Shown: piece after piece, positions 33,481 through 44,998 of the stretch
Layout of the letters: each line of letters opens with the position of its first letter
How positions within the stretch are numbered: position 1 is the first letter of the stretch
Origin: Gnetum montanum
Taxonomy: Eukaryota; Streptophyta; Gnetopsida; Gnetales; Gnetaceae
Assembly: GCA_015680685.1 (NCBI GenBank)
Contig: MNCI01010443.1
Location: 969,483-1,033,482, forward strand
Direction: 5' to 3'
Length of the DNA: 64,000 bases
The notes under the pieces: model-generated
The model's database searches: none
The model's input: only the letters and a program-made list of their open reading frames with translations
What the model was told of the DNA's origin: nothing
Position numbers and translations under genes: made by a program

Positions 33481-35205
33481 CAACTTTATCTGTGTGAAGA
33501 TTCAAGCCAACCTTCCCATTGACCACGAAAAGAAGGAAGCGAAATGAAACTTTGAGCACATATACATGGGGGGTCATGAATTCACTCCCTCTGCATATGA
33601 CATCATCCCCCTTTCTGAGCCCCAGCATCGACTCATCTCCCAGCTCCTTGTGGCAAGGAGCCAAAACTCATGGTGACCCACTAAGGAGCCCCAAAACCAA
33701 GATTAGGAACATGACTTCACGGCACAATCTGAACATGAGGATTCATATTGCATCCTCACTCCTCGTGCCTACGTGAATCCATCATTCCACCCTCACATGG
33801 GATAGATGGCCCCTTACCAAGCATCAATGAGCACACAAGCACCAGTATCCCGACAAAGATTACCCATGTCCATCTCCACCCAATACATACCACAAGTGCA
33901 AACACATGGAACCCCTTTCGTCACTTCAGCTTTGCACATCCAGGATGTCACTTCATAGTTTGTGTCTAGGTAAGGAACCACACCTCTTATTCAACAACCC
34001 ACTCACTTCAATGTGCCACACCCTGCAACCACAACTATGAACATTGCTCCATAGCAACAAATGACAACCCAACAATCTCCCCAACCAACTGATCTACCTA
34101 CCACTGAAGAGTGGGTAGAAGCCAAACAAATGATGCAAGCATTAGCTGAAGAGGTAAAGCACCTTAAAATGGCAAACACTGAACAAGTTAAAGTACTAGA
34201 ATTCTACTAGGATGATCCAATTAGCTCTTCAATGCCACCATTAGCTTTACCCAAGGGAATTACACTCCCATAGTTAACCAAGTACAATGGGAAGGGATAC
34301 CAAAATGCTCACTTGGTAACATTCTGATCAAAGACTCTATTGATTCAAGCTTGGCCCCACACAATCCTATGCGTGTTTGCCATGTCCCTAATAGACAGTG
34401 AATTAGACTAGTACTGAGCCCTACCATGTAACTCCATATCCTCTCTGGAGGATCTGTTACATCAGTTCGTCACTTGGTTTAACTACAACCTCAAGCCTGA
34501 GGCCACACTAGACACTCTGATACAGGCGAAACAAGCACCACTAGATCCTGTGCAGAAGTTCATTCAATGATGGAGCGTAGCCCTTAACGAACTTCATGAG
34601 CCCATCCCTGAAACGTATTTGCTTATGATTCTAAAGGGAGCCATGAATGACTTCGTTAAGTCAAAATTGTACTACCTAAGCGCTCAAACGTTGAGCCAAG
34701 CCTTCACATAGATCAAGAACATTGAATAAGCTACATAAACCAGCAATGATCCTGCCTATGTGGCTTACAAGAACCAACACATTGCCAAACAAAATACAAC
34801 AATGGAAATTGTAGTCATAAGCACAAAAACAACAAACACTAGTACCAACACACTTGCAAAGACAGGGGCCACCCCAAGGCCAAAATTTCAATGCAAGGAT
34901 CGCTCTAAGTATACGTTGCTACCCATGTGACCCTCTGAACTACTAGAGCAACTCCTCAAAGCCAAGAAAATCCAATACAAACAAGTAGTGGAGAATTCCC
35001 ACTGAAGACACAACAAGTACTACGAGCTACTAGGGAACCCCATCTTAGCAGCATCAAAAGAGCCTCTGGTCCCATGACACTTCAAGTTAGATCCATTCTG
35101 ACCACTAAATGTCCAATCACAATACTGACAACTGTCATGCCTTACAAGATGATCTTTAGACAATGATAGAATAGGGCCAACTCAACATCAACACTCTAAG
35201 CCAAC
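33481..35205 (+). pseudogene. gag: gag (R6), broken
   Basis: Capsid precursor. The N-terminal block GGHEFTPSAYDIIPLSEP (near 33569) matches R1 and R7, followed by a Gln/Pro-rich stretch. The core runs from about 34100: EEWVEAKQMMQALAEEV, VLEFY, LTKYNG, IQAWPHTILCVFAMSL, LHQFVTWFNYNLKPEATL, ALNELHEPI and KSKLYYLSAQTLSQAF. A C-terminal part with KYYELLGNPILAASKEP precedes a degraded zinc knuckle near 35095. More than a dozen stops, chiefly TAG and TGA, many where R8 has Gln, Trp or Arg codons (for example FY-stop-DDP near 34208 against FYQDDP). Confidence 0.8.
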
Positions 35206-35600
35206 CTAGCACAAATGATGCCTCCTATGTCATAAACTCCATTAGCATAGGAAGCAAGCCCAAACCTATGCGAAAACCTTTCGTGATCCATATGCCTCTC
35301 AACAAGGCAACAATCCCCTCTATCTCCACGAGCAAGAGGCCTTCCATTGTCATCCAAGTGCCACCTCGAGCACCTGCAAAACATTTTGTGGTCAAAGTAC
35401 CACCGCAATCATCCGCTAAGACATTAAACTAGCATGATGCACCGACCACAACTACAAATAAACCTTTAGTCATCAAGGTGCCACAACAAGCTAGTCAAAC
35501 ACCAACGACTCCTCCCAAACTACCATTTGTTATAAAGGTGCCACCACACGATGGCCCCTCACCTACCTAGAGGTCAACCGTAGGCAATGTCTCAACCCCT
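35206..35600 (+). pseudogene. gag-protease linker with KP-x-V-[IV]-K-V-P repeats (R6)
   Basis: Holds KPFVIHMP, RPSIVIQVP, KHFVVKVP, KPLVIKVP and LPFVIKVP in one frame, spaced about 20-25 residues apart with Thr/Pro/Ser-rich spacers. Same motif series as R1 (1-763), R4 (42720-42935) and R8 (61840-62160). One TAG near 35430. Confidence 0.7.
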
Positions 35601-35829
35601 TCTCCCTCAAGAGTCGACCTTGCCAACAACACGGGTAAGCCTACCAAATGGTAGCAGAAGCGAACAAACGAACAACGAACAACATCCATAGTTGAAGTAA
35701 AGGCCACACCAAGCAAGCAACAATCAAACACTGGGGCACTTGCCCCGCATCTCAAGCAAACCAAGCCCAAGCCCTCTACGCAAGAGGCCCATCCCCCAAC
35801 CCACAGAAAGGAAGCCAAAGCCAATACAA

Positions 35830-36690
35830 TGACCAACAACACAAAATTCGTAGCTGCACTAGCCCAAGTAAAACAAATGCTCAAATAGAAGAACACAACG
35901 ATGAGCTTGTATGACCTGGTCATGAATTCAGTGACTCACCGTGAAGCCTTGGCTCAAACATTAGCATCCATTCCTATTACGTAGGAGATCCCCGCAAACG
36001 AGGAATCCATATGTGCAATGATTTCACAACACATACCATAAGGATTGGGTTCAAACACTTTAGTCATTCATGAAGATGCAGTTAAAGTCAACCCCAAACG
36101 AGGGGAGGTCACAATAGCTCCATTTTCAATTAGCATACGTGTTGGGCAATGTACCATTTGCAAAGTGCACGTTGATGATGGTGCAGCAAAAAACGTAGCT
36201 TTATACTCTGTCATCGACAAACTAGGCATAGTAGACGAGATCATGCCAACAAAAATAACGTGTTTAAAATCCTTCAACAGATCACATGTCACAGTTAAGA
36301 GCACAATCAACTTAGCCTTTTTGGTAGGAGAACAATTCCGCCCCAACGCGGAGTTCACTATCATAGAAGAGATGCCAAGTTTCAACATGATTCTTAGTAG
36401 ACCTTGGTTAGCCCAACAACGGGTTGTTTCCTCACCGATACATCAAGAATTCAACCTTCCATACGGAGGTGGACAAGTCATCATACATGGTGATAACACT
36501 CCCTTTCAAGCCATCCACAACATAGACATGTCACAAGTCTTGAAAGAAGAGTCTCTCGATGGAACACCCACGACAACAAATGCAAGACCTAGAGCTAAAA
36601 CCCCTGAATGAGTGGTAAAAATCAAAAGCCTCGTAGAGCAACCAAAACCTAGTACACCTCCTAAACCATGTCCGACTAGGAAATGACCAC
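35830..36690 (+). pseudogene. retroviral-type aspartic protease (R6)
   Basis: Cleaves the Gag precursor. A helical lead-in (MSLYDLVMNSVTHREALAQTL) precedes the catalytic strand ICKVHVDDGAAKNVALYSVI at about 36155-36215; the box is D-D-G-A where retropepsins have D-S/T-G. The second half has FNMILSRPWLAQQRV (usual ILGRPWL, here Gly to Ser) and LPYGGGQVIIHGD. The longest uninterrupted frame is 36045-36611. Stops at about 35890, 35983 and 36040 break the N-terminal side. No RT follows, unlike R8, where pol lies beyond an antisense gene. Confidence 0.8.
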
Positions 36691-36794
36691 ACGATCAGGG
36701 CTTTCCTGCAGCCAAAAACATGTCTAATCCTTGCCCACTCTTCACCTTTTTTCATTGTGCATACATCACCTTCATTTGCATTGTACTAGCTTAC

Positions 36795-37400
36795 ACACTT
36801 ACATGAGGCCCAAAAAGGCGTTAAACTAACACACGGCCCTATACAGCTTTAAATTGCCACGCACTGCCCGAAAAGGCCCTAAACTACCACTTTTTCAATT
36901 GTTTTCTATTTTTCTTATGCATTTAGGTTCTGTTTTCAGTAGTTACTACTTGAAATTGTGTTCTCTAGTTTCTTCTTTTTCAAGATCACCTAGACATACA
37001 TGCATACATCCACACATCATCCTGGCATCATGATGGTAAACTGATACCACAGAAAGTCCTGGCATCATGACTTAAAACTGATAACACAGATTCATCCTGG
37101 AATCATGACGATAAACTGATACCACAGAGCGGTCTTAGCATCATGACCTATAACTAATACCATAGAGCGGTCCTAGCATCATGACCTATAACTGATACCA
37201 CAGATCATTTGGAATGATAATAAACTACCACACTCTTATCTGATAGAGTCTGCTAAGACTATAAACTAGCTTGCCTCTCCATAGTCTGCCATGACTATAA
37301 ACTAGCATTGCATTGTCCACTATGACACTAAACTGGCAACGTCCAACTAGTTATGACGTAAAAATAATCCACAAAAGTCCACCAAGACTATAAACTAGCA
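36795..37400 (-). repeat. mini-hairpin array (R6)
   Basis: Units such as GTCCTGGCATCATGAC plus TTAAAACTGATA (near 37056), AGTCTGCTAAGACT plus ATAAACTAG (near 37246) and AAAGGCGTTAAACTAAC (near 36814). Read on the minus strand they follow the TAGTTTA plus hairpin plan. Located between protease and polypurine tract. Confidence 0.65.
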
Positions 37401-38479
37401 ACTTCTTCACTGACCTACTAATTTTTTGTTGTAATCAAACGACATGTCTTCATCAACCTGCTGCATGAATTTATCACATGGACTCTGACAACATTGCTAT
37501 TGCTCAATTTTGTTTACCTGCAGTTGCACATGGTGTCTCCATCACATCGATTTCATCCATGTTTAAAGTGTTAAGCTAAATCATTCACTTGTGGTTTTCT
37601 TATCTTCTTGGAGTTGTGTTTGCAGGATGACACCTAGAGGTGTTCGTACACGGATGCACTTCATCATGGTGACATGGTACCACATTGTTACTGATGCATG
37701 GAACCAAGTTAATCAAACCATTCGCAAGTACATTCCCAGTTCCCCAAACATCCCTTATTTCCTAACATGTTATGTCTACCCTGATCAGTTACATTTCCCA
37801 GATATATCCCAATCACTCCAAAACTCTAAACACATGGTTGCAGACTGTAACTCTCTAAGTAGTGGCAACACAAAACGATGCACAGCACATGATGACAAGC
37901 ATGAGTACAACACTAAAAAATATGTTCTTTCCACACACAAAAAAAGAAAAAAAATCAAAGAGAAAAAAATCTACAACAAGACCATTAGCACTTCCCATAC
38001 ACTCCCTAGGAGGGAAGGCAATTTTCTTAAAGGAAACACTTGTGTCTTAATTAATCATGTTGCATCTCACCGCGTGGCTTTGGCAATTGACAATGGGTTC
38101 CCTTAAACATGGTACAAGGGTCTCGTTTCTCCAAGGGATGCACTTCCCCACCACATGGCTTTTGTTGTTTACAACAGGTTCCCTTAAACACAGCACAAGG
38201 GTCCTATTTCTCCAAAGAACGCACTTCCCATGCCTTGGTTCCAAGTCCGCTAGATACTGGCTATCAATAGGAACCAACATGACTTGTTCACAAGAGAGCA
38301 TTCTTCTTTCCATAGTTAACAAAAATAATCCCTTGATCAATCTTTGACCTCATAGTTACAAACCCTCTCCCTATACATCTCAAAACCTCATTTCTTGATC
38401 CCATGTACTTCTGAACATGGTGCAATGACATCTAGCCAAGTGCCAAAGAACAATGCTTAATACCTAGTTTCTTGTGGTG
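37401..38479 (+). other. R6 3' non-coding region
   Basis: No gene recognized; the 171-codon open frame starting at 37591 has no family features. Contains the conserved block TTGTGTTTGCAGGATGACAC (37614-37633), followed by CTAGAGGTGTTCG, shared with R3. An 81-bp tandem duplication lies at 38075-38236. Confidence 0.5.
38075..38236. repeat. 81-bp tandem duplication
   Basis: Two units start at TGGCTTTGGC (38075) and TGGCTTTTGT (38156). Both contain GGTTCCCTTAAACA, ACAAGGGTC and TTTCTCCAA. Related duplicated sequence occurs in R3 at 15228-15390, so the duplication predates both copies. Confidence 0.7.
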
Positions 38480-38560
38480 TTTTGTACTTCTTTTTTGATA
38501 CCTCTCAGGTATATTCCTCCAGACATCAACAAAGAGGGATCAATGAAAACACCACAAAAT
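38478..38560 (+). promoter_or_regulatory. R6 polypurine tract within stem-loop
   Basis: CTTGTGGTGTTTTGTACTTC on the left and ACATCAACAAAGAGGGATCA plus ATGAAAACACCAC on the right pair around the loop with TATTCCTCC. Same layout as R3. Confidence 0.7.
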
Positions 38561-40570
38561 TTTGTCCTAGCACTTTCAAACAAGATTCAAGCTAAGTCAT
38601 GAAGCTACCCAAGCATGAATACAACATGACCAAACTTGGAGGCCTCCGAAACAACCCTCGATGGTTCACAATTCAATAGGCAAGATCCCCCCAGATCCCA
38701 CAGGCAACTACACTAACTTCCAGCATCCAAAATCAAAATTTTCAAGCTCAAAATGCTTGGTTTTGGCTAAGTACACTTTGGTTACATTGTGGCTTACGCT
38801 GCACAACGTAAGGATCAGCGTAACCAACTTTTGGAGCCCCAAAATTGAGTTAAAGCAAGCTAAAATTAAGAACAAGGACACCCTAAGACCTTCACCAAGG
38901 CCCCGAATAGCTCCCAGCCTCCAGAAAATTAAAATTTGGGCCTTAAATAAGGTATTTTTAGTTGATTACGCTGGAGCTACATTTTCTTACGCTGTACAGC
39001 CTATAAACAGTGTAAACAAGAAAAAATGGAACAAAATAGGCATTTTTAGGAAGCATCTTCGACATCTGAGCATCCCCCAAGGATAGGAAGCATTTTTACA
39101 TGTTCACAGGCTTCAAAAAGTTTAGTTTTGGACTTCAAATATGTCATTTTACACTTCTTACACTGGGGTTACAGTTTCATACCTTGCACAGCGTATGAAC
39201 AGCGTAAAAAACCTAAACAGGCCAAAAATGGTAGCCAAACGGAGTCAAACTTTGCATCCAGGACATCTTGGAGAGTAGGAAATAGTCAAGCAACATCAAA
39301 CAGGAATCAGCGTACAAAATAAGCTCAAAATAGGGCAGAAACACTTGGTTACGCTAGGGTTACAGTTTCATACGCTGCACAACGTAATGCCTAGCGTAAT
39401 CAACCAAAACAGGGTCAAAACGACATCCAAATCAATCCAAATTTGGCACACAGAACCCTCATGACCCATCGCATGTAGATCCAATCTAAAAATTGGTTTC
39501 GTAGGTCAAAAATAGGTTCAAAATTCACTATTTTCAGGTCATAAGATGTTAGTTACACTGGCATGCTTTCACCAGCATAAACACTTTCATATGCTAGACA
39601 CTGGACGCTGGACACAAGATGCTGATGCTAGAATAGGCTGCACACACATTAGAGCTAGATCCATGCATGTTGGAGGCTTTAGAAGCCCAAAAAAACACAG
39701 AACTATAGATTCGGAGGCCAAACACCCAGATCCACGCTTGTACATTAACATTTGTTGCATTTTTGACATTTTTTTAGTGTTTCAAGTTCTTAGGCTGGGC
39801 ATTACGCACACCAATGTAAGAGATCTTGGACACTGCACTGTACACTATAATAATTTCTATGCATTCCAGTCAAAATGGTCACATGTGTCACCTGATCCGC
39901 ATTTCCTGCACTCGACAACCATGGATCTTCACACAGATCCGCATCCCACACATCAAAACTATATAAATACCCTAATTTTCCATGAGATCGAGGTTGGAAA
40001 ATTTGATCACAGAGCATCCTATACACTTTGTACGCTAAAAATTCTAGGAAACATTTCATACACTCGGCATCAGACTTGGTTACGCTAAGCAAGGGCAATC
40101 TTGGTCATGCTGCAGAACCTAGAACCAGAAACCTATATTCCTCAGCATCCATTCACATCCATCAAGGCTGATGTCTGACTGGTCATAATCCGCAACTACG
40201 TTTGACTAGTGCACATTGTAATCATTTGTAATACACATTGTTTACATTTTTTCCAGCCAGTTTTCAGTTTTCACATAGTTTGCATCTTTTACTTTATTTT
40301 CACCATTTACCGTTTACATTCGTTACGCTTGTTACACTTGTTTGAATTCTATTTTCTTCATTTTCATTTGTTTACACATAACCCAGTTCCATCGCAATTG
40401 TGTACGCTTGGGGAAGTCATTTTTTGATCTATGTGTAGACCATCCAAGGTACTCTGCCTTCATTTTTTTATCCAGCAGGCCCTCGGGTGAAGGGAGGATC
40501 TTATTGTTTCGTCTGTAGATCTCTCAACGTCCTTTCATTCTAGCCTCTCATCGATGATTTCAGATGGTAC
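38544..40570 (+). mobile_element. R6 3' LTR
   Basis: 2027 bp, TGAAAACACC to AGATGGTACA, collinear with 30764-32775 but visibly diverged, with many transitions. Its length differs by 15 bp from the 5' LTR. TATA box TATATAAATACCC near 39960. Confidence 0.9.
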
Positions 40571-40958
40571 AACCACCAAGATGGATGACCATTGAAAAGG
40601 AGAAAGCTACTACAAATGTTGAACCAAGTGATAGGTATAGGGAAGATATCATAGAGGAGGAGGTCTGGCACCGCCTTGGGCTCGGTTTGGATCACATGCC
40701 CCTCGAGGTAGACGTGGGGCCATCTCGGGTTAGTCACTTTCTGCTATGCGAAAGCTTATGTTCTATTCTAGCTTTCATGTGTTCCTCTAGCTGACTACTT
40801 CACTTTTTACAATGTAGATTCACAATGAAGACGCAAGACCTGTAGACGGTAGAAATGAAGAGGTAGAAGAGGGCAGTGCAAAGGAAGGTGATGCAGAAGG
40901 AAACAATGTGGAAGGCAACGGTATGGGTGAAGATGATGTGGGTGAAGATGACTTATGA
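40571..40958 (+). pseudogene. antisense gene, R4 copy, 3' end
   Basis: Continuation after the R6 insertion. The first part (PPRWMTIEKEKATTNVEPSD, then EEEVWHRLGLGLD) aligns with R8 RPTWSAVDKGKTLADIDLGL. Donor GTTAGT at 40729, acceptor TGTAG ending 40817, last exon acidic (NEEVEEGSAKEGDAEGN, then MGEDDVGEDDL), stop TGA 40956-40958. The R8 copy ends the same way: intron, then a short acidic exon. So 30763 and 40571 were once adjacent. Confidence 0.7.
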
Positions 40959-41119
40959 AAGCATGGGTTTTTGATTTTTTGTATTTTTTTTCCAAAACTA
41001 TTGTAAACATTTTTTGATGGAAAAAAACATTGAATGAAAAAGAGAATTTTGGAAAAGAAATTGGTTTATTGTTAGCTTATGTGTTATCTATGTGATCATT
41101 TTTATGTTTTCATTTTTAA

Positions 41120-41400
41120 TGTTTTAGTTTTAGGCCATTTTGGGCCATCACTAGTTTTAGGTCATTTCGGGCCATCGCTAGTTTTAGGCCATTATGAGCC
41201 CCTACTAGTTTTAGGCCATTACAGGCCATTGCTAGTTTTAGGTCATTTCAAGCCGTTGCAAGTTTTAGGCCATTATGGACCATTGCTAGTTTTAGGCCAT
41301 TTCAAGCCGTTGCTAGTTTTAGGCCATTTCGGGCAGCCGGCCGTGATGTAAATAGAAGAAATCTTGCCAATTTTAGGCCTTAGCAAGCTGTGGAAAAGTT
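41120..41400 (+). repeat. mini-hairpin array TAGTTTTAGGCC-ATTTCG-GGCC (R4)
   Basis: Nine units of 27 bp or so: TAGTTTTAGGCCATTTCGGG-like, stem GGCC or GGTC, loop ATTTCG, ATTATG or ATTACA, then GGCC, AGCC or GACC. Read through it gives a spurious repeated LVLGHFGP peptide. It lies just downstream of the antisense gene. R8 has the same at 60140-60460. Confidence 0.8.
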
Positions 41401-41529
41401 TAACGTAAATAGAAGATATGTTAATGATTTAAAGAAAGTAATTTTGTGTACCTAGTGTAGATGAATAGATGTGAGGTGAATAAGCAATAACTGTACAATG
41501 GGTGTTGACAGGGCAGGAAGCAATAGGGC

Positions 41530-42443
41530 TGCTACGCTATGCGTAAATACTTCCTAACCCATCGTGAATTGGGCAAGGCGTAAGGCTGAGGTGCTTTTCT
41601 ACAACCTTCGTCTACATCATTGTCCTTCACTTGGAAGGATAACTCAGCCCACACATTTTCATTTTCTGAACCAGCATGTTGAGCTGGCTCTCTTGCTGAA
41701 CGATTAGTATCTATAAAGATAGGCACTTCATTCTCAGAGGTTATGACCTTTGAGCCCTATTCCATATCTACGTTGTTGATAGCTTGAGTTGCTACCTTGT
41801 CGTCATGGATTACCACCTCCTTGATTGAATAAGGTAGATGGATCTCCTGATGAATGGGCGAAGAGACAGACCTAAGTTGCACTAACCATGACCTCTCCAA
41901 GGTCAGGTTAAACTTGGGCATCTATTCGACCACGATGAACATTGTGTTTGTGGGGAATTGGTCCCCTACCATGAAGTTAATGTGGACCATGCATCTCATC
42001 ACAACCCATGCCCCATTGAACAACTTTAAGCATGATGTTGTTGTGGGTCTAATCTGGTCGACCAAACCCAGCTTATCCACAATAGGGAAAGGAATGACGT
42101 TTGTAGCAGTCCCATCATCAATGTGTACCCTTCGGATCTTATGTTGGCCGACCCAAATTATGATGAATAGGGGTGCTATAGTCACCTAAACTTTCTTAGG
42201 GTCTTTCCTAATGGAATCATTACAAAAAGTTAGTTGGGATGGCTTTGGTTCTGTAGGCGCGGAAGGAAGCATCACTAAGTGTATCGCTTCTTCTTTTGCT
42301 AGCATGTTCTCGTCAACCAGTATTGATGTTAACATGCAAACCAAAGCCTCATGGTGTGTGGTAGATGTCATGATCAGGTCATACAGGCTCATTGTAGTAT
42401 TTTTCTGTTTCAAAGCTTGCTTGACCTGAGTAAGAGTAGTCAA
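41530..42443 (-). pseudogene. aspartic protease (R4)
   Basis: Read downward from 42443: lead-in MSLYDLIMTSTTHHEALVCM, then MTIAPLFIIIWVGQHKIRR, catalytic strand VHIDDGTATNVIPFPIVDKL (box D-D-G-T), LKLFNGAWVVM, FMVGDQFPTNTMFIVVE, then a decayed flap and ILGRPWL region near 41890. A C-terminal extension of unknown role is at 41726-41535. A stop near 42185 splits it. Homologous to R6 35830-36690 and R8 60479-61640. Confidence 0.75.
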
Positions 42444-42488
42444 AAGGTCTTGGCCACCTTCCTGTTTACTTCTTTTCTACTCTTCCAT

Positions 42489-44914
42489 TTATCCTAGAAG
42501 ACAAATTTCCTGAGGTGAGACAATTTTGGGTCTCAGTTCAGAACCTTTTGGGTGAGGTGGCAAAGACTGTGCACATGTAGCAATGTTATCTTTCAGCAGT
42601 GAGGACGTAGATGAAGGGGGTGAGGACGTAGGCTTGGAAGTACCTGGGGTGGTACTTTCCCTTGACATCTCACCCGTGAAGCACACTTCTTGTTTCTTAG
42701 GATAAGAAGGCTATGAAGCTATCTTATGTAGGGCAAGGACTATTGAATGGCTTGTCCCCTTAATAACAAACGGTGCTAATGATGTTAGTGTACGCGATGG
42801 TGTGGTTTTGCTTGCAGGTGGTGTAGGGGTGGATGACTGGGGAGAGACTCTCAAGACAAATGGATATTGTGGGGTTACATTAGCCACTGGTGATACTGGT
42901 GTGCTACGCTAAGATACACAGACTACAAATGGTTGCTAGGGCAGTCTAGAATTACTATCAATGTCAATGGTGTTGATAATGTAATTGGTGTTGTTGGTGT
43001 TAAGAGGATCCGTGTAAACCTGCAGGGATTGATTCTCAGGACTTACTAGGTTTCTTTTGTCTAGTACCAGTTTCCCTTGATCAATCATCCTTTGGATGTC
43101 ATCTTTTAACGCCATGCAGTAATCTATGGCATGACCACATTGTTGATGGTAGTCACAGAACTGCTCTAGCCTTAAATCCTTAGGAACTGGGGGCTCATTG
43201 GGCAAAGCCAAAGAGGGGTTCCTAAGGAGTTTGCAGTATCGTTGATGTTTCTTGGCTTCCTCCTTTGACATCCACTTGTGTTGGATGTACCCACTACCAA
43301 GAATTGCTTCAGAAGATTTGAAGGCTTGATAGGCAACGGGGTATACTTTGAGAGATCTTTATGCTCAAAGTTCGATTTAGGTGGTGCAAATGCTTCAATT
43401 GTGGATGTGGAAGGTTGAGGTGCGTTGCCCTATTTGGGCATGGGGTTAGTTGCAGGTGTAGATGGTTTCTTTTTATTCTTGTTACTATTGTTGGATTTGG
43501 CCTCATTCACCATAGCAGCCACTATGGCTGTTGCAACCTTACCCTTGTCTTTGTCCTTCTTCGTGAAGGTGTTCTTATATGTAACATAGGCCGGGTCTTT
43601 GCTTGCCTCAACCGCATCCTGTATGCTCTTAGTCTAGGAAAAATCTTGACTAAGAGTGCGTGGAGCGAGATAGTACAGCTTGGACTTGATAAAGTCATTC
43701 ACTGCAACCTTAAAAATGGCTAGCAAATGGGCCTCCGCGATGGGTTCACGGATCTCGTTAAGGGTAGCGCTCTAGCACTATATAAATTTTTGTACTAGTT
43801 CTAGTGGGTATTTTTTCACGCTCATCAACTAATCCAACGTGACTTCTAGTCTCAAGTTATACTTGAAACGTGTCACGAAATAGGTCAAGAGCTCTTCTAG
43901 GGTTGATATGGAGGAGCATGGAAGGGCACAGTACCAATCCAGGGCTTTTCCGGTCAAAGACATGGCAAAGACATGAATGATTGTATGCGACCATTATTGC
44001 AAAAGAAGGGACTCAAACCTAAATGTGACAAGATGTACGTTGGGATCACCCTCCCCGTTCTATTTTGTGAAATGGGGGAGGGGCATCCCAGGGGGTAAAG
44101 TTAGTGTAGGGACTACTGGGCTAATGGGATCATCTTGGTAGAAGTCCATGACTTGTACCATATCAAAACCAATAGCCTTGAGGTATTTTATTTCCTCTGT
44201 AAGGGTCTTGATAAGCTAGAATGCTTGATCCAGACCCAGAGATGATGTGGATGATTAGGGAACTACTGGGGCAACTCCCATCTGTGGTGTGGTAGGGGCA
44301 ACAACATGACCCATAGGCGGTGTCATTGGGATGGCCCCTATGAATGATGCTTCTTGCATTGTCCACCACCCAGTAGGTGGTGCTATTGGAGTAGTAGTTG
44401 AGGGTTGTCTTACAAGGTAGGCCATTTGCACATTTGGTGGGATAGACCAGAGTCTCGTGCTAGGTTGTCGCATTTGCGGGACTTGGTAAGTTTGTTGGCT
44501 AGCATAGCGAGACATCTACGATGGTTCCAAAATAGGAGGAGAAGTGAATGGGGTCCACCATGTGGATGGGCCTAGGCCTGCCGCTAATGATGGGGTAGGT
44601 GTAAATGTAGGAATGGACATAGAGACTGCATGCAACTGCAAGGTAGGTACGGTGTGAATGTGGGGCAGGGTAGCTATGATTGGTGTGTGATGCAATACAG
44701 GAATGGACTGGGGAACAGTTGGTAGAGGAGTAGTGGTTGAGAATTAAATAGGGGAGTAGGCACGTTGATATGCTGAGGGCATGGCATGGCTACCCATTAT
44801 TGGTGAAATTGTGGATTGCAATGGTGCAGATGTGATCCTAAAGGAAGCGGTGATAGATAACGGGTCCATCCAGAAGGACAAGGTAGGAGGGATTTTGGCA
44901 GGGTTGGTTTGACC

Positions 44915-44998
<84 letters not shown>

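Larger units (their letters stand above)
30764..40570 (+). mobile_element. R6: complete non-autonomous element with gag and protease only
   Basis: Two LTRs (30764-32775 and 38544-40570) flank a 5.8-kb interior with primer site, gag, linker, protease, hairpin array and polypurine tract, but no RT, RNase H or integrase. Flanks are ATCAT (30759-30763) and ACCAC (40571-40575), a plausible target duplication with two C/T differences. The host frame (antisense gene of R4) continues across the insertion, confirming its boundaries. Confidence 0.9.

Noticed and set aside
37591-38106. 171-codon open frame in the R6 3' region as a possible envelope-like or accessory gene
   Set aside because: No signal peptide or membrane pattern; the homologous R3 region is closed; it spans non-coding conserved blocks and a duplication.
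41079-41351. Open frame encoding repeated LVLGHFGP peptide
   Set aside because: It is the TAGTTTTAGGCC hairpin array; equivalent arrays in other elements do not keep the frame.
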